Shown one piece after another: positions 48,744 through 57,098 of a stretch of 64,000 nt of DNA. This DNA is from Morella rubra (lineage: Eukaryota > Streptophyta > Magnoliopsida > Fagales > Myricaceae). The translations under genes were made by a program, and so were the position numbers. The stretch lies in assembly GCA_003952965.2 (NCBI GenBank), contig CM025853.1, forward strand, positions 35,124,253 through 35,188,252. The letters run 5' to 3'. Numbering within the stretch: the stretch's first letter is position 1; the number at the start of each line of letters is the position of its first letter. The notes beneath the pieces were generated by a model that saw only the letters and a program-made list of their open reading frames with translations, ran no database searches and was not told the DNA's origin.

Positions 48744-49678
48744 ATGGCGGAACCTGACACTCCTGGTTCTTCCTCTGAACCCTTGTGCCTAGATAACGCA
48801 GGATTCTTGATGTGATGATGTGTATATTGTTGAAACAGAGACTTTATTTTGGATCCTAGAGCTTAGAGCTTGAGCCGATTGGAAGCCAAAGAGTCTTATT
48901 TTGGATCCCAGAAAGACGATTGCTCGCTTGACGTGCCTGGACTGGATGTTAAAAGTACATTTCTATCGGTAAAGCTTTACTTTTGGGTTTTCCCTGTTGC
49001 ATTTCTCCTTCATTAATATTGAACCAGCTAGTCTTGATCAAATATGCGTTTCTTGACGCAGGTACGGATTTGCTTTAATCTCAGATTCCGCACAGTTCAC
49101 TTATCAATGACTTCCTTTCATCTGTTCTTTGCAATACAGCCGATTCCTGTAACCAAGATTCATATTATCTTTCTGGCTTCGGAATTTTTGTGTTTTCCAA
49201 ATTTAGTGGTTCGATATTTGTGATAACCCGGTTTCAAAAAAAGAAAAAGAAGTTTTTACTCTTTTATTTCTTTTCTTTATTTATGCTGATTTTTGAGGCG
49301 TGACAATATTCCTATTAATGCTGTCGATCTAGGACGGGCAACCCTTGGCTAGTCGATCGATAGGCGGGACATGTTTAACTTTGGCAGTAAAGGTACGGAA
49401 ACTGCTAGAAAAGCAGCTCAGATATCCTGGACAGCAAAAACTGCCGGATCTTTTGGAAGGTCGTCTTTTCGAGAACGAGCAAGTTCTTTTGGAAGCTTTG
49501 GAGTGGGGCGTGAATTTAGTAATTCCTTATCGTTATCTGCGTTGTTTCCTCAATAAATTATGTGGTGAATCTAGACCTGAAGGATCGCTCTATGGAGATG
49601 TGACTGTGCGGCGTCTTGTGGAAGTCTCAGGAGGTGATCCGTGGAATCAAATTAAGGTTACTTCTTTTGTTTTAAGGT
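48744..49678 (+). pseudogene. CYCD5-like cyclin C2, unit II: pseudogene with complete exon 3
   Basis: Exon 1 starts MAEPDTPGSSSEPLCLDNAG, then loses bases and shifts frame. Exon 2 (about 49062-49150) is recognisable. Exon 3 (about 49333-49640) is open: GGTCLTLAVKVRKLLEKQLR, LLEGRLFENEQVLLEALEWG, VNLVIPYRYLRCFLNKL. It therefore shows the part of the cyclin fold deleted from unit I C2 and altered in C4. Intron 2 carries a small LTR-like insertion (49219-49305); the minisatellite begins about 240 bp after exon 3. No exon 4 is recognised. Not functional because of exon 1. Confidence 0.8.
49219..49305. mobile_element. 87-bp TG...CA insertion with 5-bp target duplication (LTR-like)
   Basis: Unit II carries TGTGATAACCCGG...GAGGCGTGACA flanked by ATATT on both sides (49214-49218, 49306-49310); unit I has a single GATATT at the same place (about 37370). 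TG...CA ends and a perfect 5-bp duplication fit a solo LTR of a very small (TRIM/SMART-type) retroelement. Confidence 0.7.
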
Positions 49679-49920
49679 AAAGTACGTTTTATTTAGAAAA
49701 AGAAAGAAAGAAGGTGAAGTACCTTTTTTTTGTAAATTAGTTTTAAATGCATTATGTTTCAGTGATGTATTCTAATTTTCGGTGTTTGGTTGTTACATTA
49801 AATATATTTTTTGAAAGTATTTTTCAATATTTTGACACATTTTTTTTTTAATTTTATATGATTAATAAACTTATTTTTTAACATCAATTTGAAATAAAAA
49901 AAATAAAAATTTTCAAGAAA

Positions 49921-50830
49921 TTAAGAAAAGGGTCGGGTTCCTTTTACTTTGGTTCGGAGTAGAGACTTAAACATGAACCAGATTTTTCTCGGATTCATAT
50001 TTCAAAACCTGACCATAACCCTGAAAAAAAAACTAAAATCGTTAGGGTCGAGTTCCTTTGAATGCTTTGGTTTTGGATTAGATACCCCGAACATGAATTT
50101 GATTTTCCTGGGGTTCATGTTTCAAAACTTGAATCGACTGTGAAAAAAAAAGAAGAAGTCCGGGTTGGATTCCTTTGAATGCTTTGATTTTGGGTTAGAG
50201 ACCCGAACACGAAAATAATTTTTTCTCGAGTTCATGTTTCAAAACCTGACCCCGACTTCGAAAAAAGCTAAAACCATGTCGAGTTCCTTTTGAATACTTT
50301 AATTTCGGGTTAGAGACTCGAAAACAAACCTGATTTTTCTCGGTTCATGTTTAAAACCCGACTTTGACCCTGAAACAGTTAAAACTGTCGAGGTTGGTTC
50401 TTTTGAATGCTTTGGTTTCATGTTAGAGACATAAAGATGAATTTGATTTTTCTTAGGTTCATGTTTCAAAACCGACCGACCAAAAAGCTAAAATTGTCAG
50501 GGTCAAGTTCCTTTAAATGCTGTGGTTTTCAGGTTAGACCCGAACACGAATTGATTTTTCTCGGTTCATGTTTCAAAACCCAACCCTGATCCCGAAAAAG
50601 CTAAAATCGTCGGGTTAGGTTCTTTTGAATGCTTTGGTTTCGGGTTAGAGACCCGAACACGAGCTTGATTTTTGTCGAGTTTATGTTTCAAAACCCACGT
50701 CGATCAAAAAAAAAAAAACTAAACTGTTAGAGTCGAGTTCCTTTGAATTCTTTGGTTTCAGGTTAGAGATCGAATACGTACATAATTTTTCTCGGATTCA
50801 TGTTTCAAAACCCAACTAGACCCCGATAAA
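49921..50830 (+). repeat. Minisatellite, unit about 110 bp, about eight copies (unit II)
   Basis: The TTTGAATGCTTTGG core or its variants recur at about 49943, 50061, 50178, 50293, 50405, 50514, 50624 and 50744, spaced 109-118 bp. Same unit as 37560-38095, with twice the copy number. Each unit also has GTTCATGTTTCAAAACC and a run of A after a CCGA. Confidence 0.92.
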
Positions 50831-51148
50831 GATGTAACCTAACCAATTCGAGTTGAATCAGGTTGGCTTCTAGTCGGAAGGTCAGCTCGATGGATTTTTG
50901 GCCACCCCTAACACTGTGAGGTAGGTCATGAAAGAAGATTCACTAGTTTCCTTTGATAGTATTTTACGAGGGTCTCAAAACAATCAAAAATATAGAAAAA
51001 TACTTTCTAGAAAGTAAAATACGGCAAAAAAAAGAAGCCTAGATTAGCTCCAAACTGATCTGTGATATCACTATATATGTTATCTTATTAAGCTGAATTT
51101 TTTAATGCATGCAATGACCAATTTTATCAAACAGTCATTCGAGAATTA
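50831..51148. other. Spacer after the minisatellite, unit II
   Basis: Counterpart of 38030-38330. Near-identical unique sequence, with the relic intron end GATGCATGCAG shifted to AATGCATGCAA. No gene. Confidence 0.4.
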
Positions 51149-51328
51149 CATAGTGTTTGGATATTAAAATTTTAAGATAAAATTTTACGTAGCCAGTAAA
51201 AAGTAAAGAGAATGAATGAAAAAGTTAAAGAAAAAAAATATAAAGTTGAAAAGAAAAAATGAGAAAAGATGAAAAAAGTGAGGAAAGAAAAAATTTATAT
51301 GTCAATGATACTTCCCCCAGACACCATG
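51149..51328. mobile_element. MITE, 180 bp, present only in unit II
   Basis: Ends CATAGTGTTTGG and CCAGACACCATG are inverted repeats (10 of 12). The body is purine-rich on this strand and non-coding. Unit I lacks it at the matching point (about 38325). The target duplication is unclear; TTA before and TAA after would fit a Harbinger-type site. Confidence 0.65.
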
Positions 51329-51559
51329 CTAATCAATCTCCATAATACATAATCCGCATAAAACTCCCAAAATAGGGTATAGGTCTACGGTAACTGTATA
51401 CTCAGTGCCACTCTTATATATATATATATAGGCAGCTGAGCACTCTTGCATATATATATATATATAGTCCTAGCGTCTACAGTAACTGTATACTCAGTGC
51501 CACTCTTTGGATTCACCTCATTCTTTTACTGCAGGCTCCAGTTATAAAAGCGAGTCCAG
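51329..51559. repeat. Small direct duplication with (TA)n runs, unit II
   Basis: TAACTGTATACTCAGTGCCACTCTT occurs at about 51391 and again near 51484, with (TA)n runs at 51416-51430 and 51451-51466 between them. Unit I has one such block near 38460, so the second is a local duplication anchored in the TA runs. Confidence 0.7.
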
Positions 51560-52130
51560 GCACTGCAAGCGAACTCTCGTCAACCAGCTTGGCTTCTAAT
51601 CGGCTCAGACTCTAAGCTCTCCGACCCAAAATAAAGTCTCTCTGTCTGAAGCAACTCCTCAATATGCACATCATCTGTGATGTTTTGGAATTTTCGGCCA
51701 CCTGACTGGGAAAAGCTCAATACGCTCAAATGAGACCCAACAAAGAAAAGTCTTAAAAAGGGGCACAGATCTTCTTCTCCGGCTACTGAAAAATAGAAGG
51801 GGGCCATCACTTAAAAAGACTCTCGGTTACACTGGACTCCTTTTGAGATTCATGAGCAAACTTCTTCCCTACACACACTCTTGACTCTATTTTTTCACAA
51901 GTTACCGACTTGAGCAAAGAAGACTGACTCCACCGTTCGTTCTCTCTTTCGTCTTGTAGGTTCTCTGTCCATGGTTTGAAAGTTCCCTATCAGTCATCGA
52001 TTGGGCTGGATCTTTTTGACTCGATAAATCTTCATCCAAGAATGTTGCGTCATCTAGGCACAAGAATTTAGAAGAAGAACCAGGAGTGTCAGGTTCGCCA
52101 TTCAAATCGAACAGCAACTCTGAGTGAGTA
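51560..52130 (-). pseudogene. CYCD5-like cyclin C3, unit II: inverted exon 1 relic
   Basis: Copy of 38493-39100 with the same interruption: on the minus strand NGEPDTPGSSSKFLCLDDATFLDED, an insertion, then DDVHIEELLQTERLYFGSESLESEPIRS. The shared missing base after ATG and the shared inner insertion show both lesions predate the duplication. An extra G near 51591 shifts the end relative to unit I. Confidence 0.8.
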
Positions 52131-52650
52131 TTTATAAATTCGAATCCTACGTCGAGGTGAGAAGAAACAACGCGAGAGAGGGAGGGAATGTTGTGGATGC
52201 AAAATGAGATACAAAGAGGAGTTATATAGCAGTCAGGAAGTAGATTGCATTCCGATTTGTGCGTTTCCTTTGCTTCTATTTTTATTTTGGAAGAATTAAT
52301 ATATATTTTTTGTTATTGAGTTGATCAGGTCTTTGTGAACTGTAGCTTGGCTTTAAAAAAAAAACTGTACTCTATAACTGTTATTCAACTCTCCCTTTAT
52401 ATCTCTTTGTTTTTGGTTAAATAAATATACAGTAACCAGGTAATTAACAAAAAGCTCGAGGTCACGTAGAAGACTTCCCTCCAAAAGAGAGGAGGTGGCC
52501 AAACTAGTATTATTTCTCAGTTTGGCACCACGACATTCTCTCTCTCTCCGTTTCTTCTAAATCTTGCTAAGGTCAATTTAGCCTTCAAATATCCAAATAC
52601 CAACACAGATTCCCTGCTTTATGCTCTTCAATATAGATTAAAGAACAAGG
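52131..52650 (+). promoter_or_regulatory. First copy of the cyclin C4 promoter in unit II
   Basis: Counterpart of 39100-39692. The E2F-like box reads TTTGGCACCAC (52521-52531), one base off the consensus retained elsewhere. It leads into an ATG at 52651, but only about 26 nt of C4 follow before the CAP-G2 fragment. Confidence 0.5.
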
Positions 52651-53512
52651 ATGGGGGACCCTGACACTCCGTTTTCATCCTCTGGCAAAATGTCGGCCAA
52701 ATGGAAACATGTCAAAAGAAAACGGCAGTAAAATTTTTAGGAGGATTATTCCATTGCCGTGGGAATAGCCTGGAAAATTAGGGACTACTTGTATCAGTGG
52801 ACTCCCACAAGGCTATTTAGGCATCTCAAACTCTAGAATCGTCATTTCTTGCTCTAAAGACAGGAGGGCGTGCATTGTAAATACATGGATGCATATCCCG
52901 TTCTGGCACATACAGCTCTTGCTTGGCATATGACTTTTTAAAATTTTAGCATAAATAGTACAAAAGTTTGTGGTACTGAGAAGAAAAGTAGGATTGATTC
53001 CTCGAGATCGCTTCTAGAGGCAAGTGGTTTTTTCCTCTATTGTTTTTTCCCCTGTTTCTTTTTTGGTTCAAATCCTGGTGTTGAATACTAAGGAATATGT
53101 TGTCATTGATGGACTTTCAACTCAATTTTTCTTTTTCAGCAGAATGTGTTGGAACAGACAATGGATCGCTTGCTTAACTGCGTAGAGAAGGTATTTGGAG
53201 CAGTGGACTCTGGAATATCTTCTTTGAGCAGCTGCTAACCATAAGACAGCCATTCATTGTGGACAAACACACAGAATCTGATGTAGTGAGAATATTTTTT
53301 TACACGTTTTTCTTGTAAAAATAAAAAGTCCTATATTCGCATGCACCCTGATGAGCTAGAGCCGGATGGTCCGAATCTTCGGTAATTTGGTATGACCTAT
53401 AAAAAAATTTATCTCAATATTTGGTTCATAGCTGAAAGGCGTTCAAATGCAGTTACTCCAGAATGTAAGTTTGTTTACTTCATATGGTTCCACATGCTTC
53501 TTCGACTTGGGC
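52651..53512 (+). pseudogene. Chimera: C4 start joined to a CAP-G2 gene fragment
   Basis: Cyclin C4 sequence (MGDPDTPFS, 52651-52676) is joined to a DNA-level copy of CAP-G2 from about 31792 to 32770: the SSGKMSAKWKHVKRKRQ part of exon 3 (with stops), the GC donor GAGGCAAGTGG of intron 3, the intron, exon 4 (VLEQTMDRLLNC), and part of intron 4. Retained introns exclude a processed copy. After about 53512 a scrap of the C3 exon (GCTCAGACTCTAAGCTCTC) and a second C4 promoter follow. Frameshifts, stops and internal deletions show it is not coding. Confidence 0.9.
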
Positions 53513-53544
53513 TCCAATCCGCTCAGACTCTAAGCTCTCGGATC

Positions 53545-53707
53545 CAACTTTATACTCTCAAACCGTTATTACTCTCCTTTATATCTCAGTTTGGCGCCAC
53601 GGCATTCTCTCTCTCTCTCTCCGTTTCTTCTAAATCTTGCTAAGGTCCATTTAATACCAACATAGATTCCCTGCTATATGCTCTTCAATATAGATTAAAT
53701 AACAAGG
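53545..53707 (+). promoter_or_regulatory. Second copy of the cyclin C4 promoter in unit II, E2F-like site intact
   Basis: TTTGGCGCCAC at 53590-53600 followed by CTCTCTCTCTC leader, then ATG at 53708. Same arrangement as in unit I. Confidence 0.5.
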
Positions 53708-55089
53708 ATGGGGGACCCTGACACTCCGTTTTCTCCCTCAGACCTCTTGCGGCTAAAAGCCCGGGAATTTTCCATTATCCCATTCCCAGTGAACGAAGAT
53801 GAAGAGTATATTGAAAATTGTTCAGGGAGAGATATTTACTTTGGGTCGGAAAGCTTTGTGCTTGAGCGAAGCACAAAGCTAAGCAGCTGGTTAAAGACTG
53901 CCCGAAATATTTCCTTTGCCCATATTTTGAAGGTTTGTTCGCTCAGTAAAGCTCAAAAGTTTTGTTTTCCTTATTCCGATTTTCCTCCATTAATATTGAA
54001 ACAGCTCTCAAAGAATGTCTTTCTTGATTCAGCTTCGAGAATTACTTCATCTCAAAAACCGTACAGCGTATATATCCATGACTTACTATGATCGGTTTCT
54101 TTCAATTCAACCCATTACTGTAAGCAAGATTCGTTGTCTTTTTGGTTGATGAAAATTTCATTTCTTTTTCCCGAATTTAGTAGTTGGATATACTTTTTGC
54201 TGTGGATTCAGGAGGGAGAATTATGCGCTATTCAAGCGCTACAAATCACGTGTTTTGCTCTGGCCAGAAAGGTGGAATCGTTTGGAACCACGACCCTGTT
54301 ATCTTCGGAAGCAGAGAGAGAAGTGCCTATAACGGAGATGATTAATAGATGTCATCTGGAAGATTGTCATTTTGAGAACGAGCAAATTGTTCTGGAGCTT
54401 TGGGTGGGGAGTTAATCTAGTGACTCCCTTCCATTGTCTGCGTCATTTCATCAGGATATTCAATGGAGAGATAGATGAAGAAGTGGTCTCTCGTGCTGAG
54501 AAACTTATTATGGACGTCTCCTTAGGTAATCTATGGGATTAAAGATGGGGTTCCAAACTAATTAGTTCTCTTATATATGAAGCCGTGAATTGTTTGATGC
54601 AGAGATCAGCAATATAAGGGATCACCGGCCATCTGTTATAGCTGCAGCGGCAGTGATATTAGCAAGCAATGTGAAATTAACTAGAGAAGCAGTGGACGAC
54701 AAGATGAGTTTGATCCCAAGTCTATGGTCTCTAGCAAACGTGAGTGCCCTCATTAGCTTGAATTTTTTTTTTTTTTTTTTTTTCTCCGCTAAATGTAGTT
54801 GATCTTGCTCATTGAAAATGGATATCTTGGAATTTTGATTCTTTTAACTGTTCTTTATTTTCAGATACATGAACAAGTAGTTTCTTGTCTTCACCTAATG
54901 CAATACGCAGAACTCCTCAATATTATCAGGCAACCGTTGGCGTCGACGCCAAATCCTGAGGATTCCTCTACAGTGCACTGCTTAGTTGGTGTTGTCAAGT
55001 GTTCTTCTTCCCCCTTAGCTCTTCGCATTGAGAGAAAACTTCCTTTCCTAAACGGTCCTAGGTGCCCCTTCTGGGACTGGTTAAGTTAA
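53708..55089 (+). pseudogene. CYCD5-like cyclin C4, unit II: frameshifted pseudogene
   Basis: Exons correspond one to one with unit I: 53708-53932, 54033-54119, 54212-54525, 54603-54739, 54865-55089. Exon 1 has two small indels that cancel (EYIENCSGRDIYFGS versus EYIEKMVQGERFYYGS). Exon 3 retains the original cyclin helix (in pieces LVTPFHCLRHFIRIFNGEI) that unit I has lost, but two single-base losses in CTGGAGCTTTGGGTGGGG (about 54391-54408) shift the frame and give an early stop at 54413-54415. Exons 4 and 5 are intact (RDHRPSVIAAAAVILAS; TVHCLVGVVKCSSSPLAL). Confidence 0.85.
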
Positions 55090-55369
55090 GCCTTCAGTAA
55101 TGAGTAAGAAGCTGACAGAAGGCTACTGAAGACCATTTGTATATGGGGACTCTTAATAGTGATTTTTTTTTCTCTCTGTGGAGATGTTACCACTTCTTCA
55201 ATTTGTTGGGTTTCTTCTTTCATTTCCTCCCAGTTTTTTTTCATGAAAAGATAGCAACTTTTTGCATTCATAGCTTGCGAAGGAATGAGAAGAAAGGTGA
55301 TTACATTTCCTTGAAATATATATGCACTGATTTGAACCAAAAGAAACAAAGGTGATGGCCTGATTCTAG
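55090..55369. other. C4 3' flank, unit II
   Basis: Copy of 41051-41329 with few changes. No coding signal. Confidence 0.4.
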
Positions 55370-55525
55370 GAACCTTTTTGTGTTTTGAGAATTTTTAGAT
55401 GTTAACTTTATTGGTATGCGTGTTGTAGTTATTTTTATGTAGTGTTAAAAATAATATTTGATTGTAAATTTTTTATATCGTGAGATTCAAAAAAATCCTG
55501 AAATTTTTTTTAACCAAACGGTCGC
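55370..55525. mobile_element. 156-bp insertion present only in unit II
   Basis: Relative to unit I (GATTCTAGGCCTGG near 41327), unit II has 156 extra AT-rich bases flanked by CTAG (55366-55369 and 55526-55529). Ends GAACCTTTTTG and CCAAACGGTCG are weakly inverted. Probably a MITE; family uncertain. Confidence 0.55.
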
Positions 55526-55752
55526 TAGGCCTGGCTGAGGAAAGGGCCAAATCTAAATATTGGAACTTAACAACAGATTTAAATATTGGAACTTTGGAGG
55601 AAAGGACAAAGAATTGAGTCCTGCAACTACTTCGAGCTGGGCGGACATAAGAGATTAATAGTTTTGACTATCTACAGGCCTACGAACATCCCACAACAGT
55701 GGACTTTTGCTGCTAAATTTCTGGACAACCATATAGGATAGAAACAGTAAAT

Positions 55753-57052
55753 CAGGACCGGCTCAAGGTAAGGGAAGTTAGGCTATGGCCTAAGACCTCA
55801 CCTAGAGAAAGGCACCCATAAAAAAAAAATAAAAAAAAAAAAAAACTATTTATTTTTGTGTCGTAGATGATCAAAAAAAAAAACACGAAAAAGATAACAA
55901 TGTCACCGGCTACGGAAAATAAAGGATAACGATGATGCAATCTTTTATGGTTTATTTTTTTATTTTTTTTATTTTTTTTATCATCACCGTTGGAATATCT
56001 CTTTACACATTGTATGATAGGTTTTTCCCAGCCCTTTAATTTCTTTTTCAAATTTCTTGTCAAGAAACTTTGTTAAAAGAGAAAAAAAATCTCCTATAAA
56101 TTTCGTAACTGTCTAAGTCACGGGGTTGATGCCATGGGAGCTCTATAGGGCTATAAATGCTATTTATGAACAACTCGAACTCAACTTGTATAAACTCGAC
56201 TCGAGTTCGATTCGTTTAATAAATAGTCGAGTTTTACCATTTCTACTCGAATATTAAATGAGCCAAACTCGGTTAAACTCGGCTCGTCTCAATTTAAGCT
56301 CGCGAACAAAACTCATATAAGCTCGACTCGGCTCATTTAAAAGCTTGGTACATTTGTATGTATTATAAGTCTCTTATTTATTTATTGGTTTATATTTAAT
56401 AGTCACATATTAGTAAAATATGTATTTGATTATATTGATATATGAATGGATGAGTATTATCCATAAGAGTTTATTATGCCATCTATATATTAAATATATG
56501 TTGTAGGTCATTTTTGCCAATTAACATAGGTTATATATGAATTTAAATATTTTTAAAAATAAAGTTCACACAAATATCAAGTATTTATGATGTCGTGTAT
56601 AATGTATTATTACCATATGTCGAGGCTTGATTTGAGTTTCATTTGTGGTATCTGTGTTTTCTAAACTCATATTTTCTTGGTTGGGTCAAGTTTGAGCTCG
56701 GCTCGAATAAGCTCGAACTCGAATCATGTATATATTTTTAATCAAGCTCGAGATCGTTCGAACATGAAAAATTTTAAATGAGCTAAGTTCCAACACCCCT
56801 GCAGAAACTCGATTCAAGCTCGGCTCAAACTCGAACTTGCATATATGTCTAACGAACTGAGTTTGAACAGCCAATACTCGGCTCGGCTCGAATACAGCCC
56901 TTCAACTCCATAAAAACAATTAATGAGGCCTTTGAATATTTTACATTGAATTTAATAAATTTCAGATAATTTAAAATATTTTATATTAAAGTTTCTTTAA
57001 AGTCCTAATAATTTATACGGCCTTGGCCCCCATTTGGTTTGAGCCGGCCCTG
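55753..57052. mobile_element. hAT-like element A, unit II copy, with nested insertion
   Basis: Ends CAGGACCGGCTCAA and TTTGAGCCGGCCCTG with flanks cagtaaat (55745-55752) and ccgtaaat (57053-57060), an 8-bp target duplication with one mismatch. It is the counterpart of 41666-42176; the extra length is mainly the nested element at 56147-56903. Confidence 0.82.
56147..56903. mobile_element. Nested 757-bp element with GCTCGA-rich subterminal motifs
   Basis: Inserted in hAT element A; unit I has GGGAGCTCCATAAAA at this point. Ends AGGGCTATA and (reverse) AGGGCTGTA are inverted repeats, with flanks agctctat (56139-56146) and aactccat (56904-56911) as a worn 8-bp duplication. Both ends are packed with GCTCGA/CTCGAACTCG/GGCTCG motifs while the middle is AT-rich and non-coding, as in hAT-type elements whose transposase binds subterminal repeats. 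Confidence 0.7.
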
Positions 57053-57098
57053 CCGTAAATGTCTTGACTGATTCAATAGCATCTCCAACCTAAGTGGC

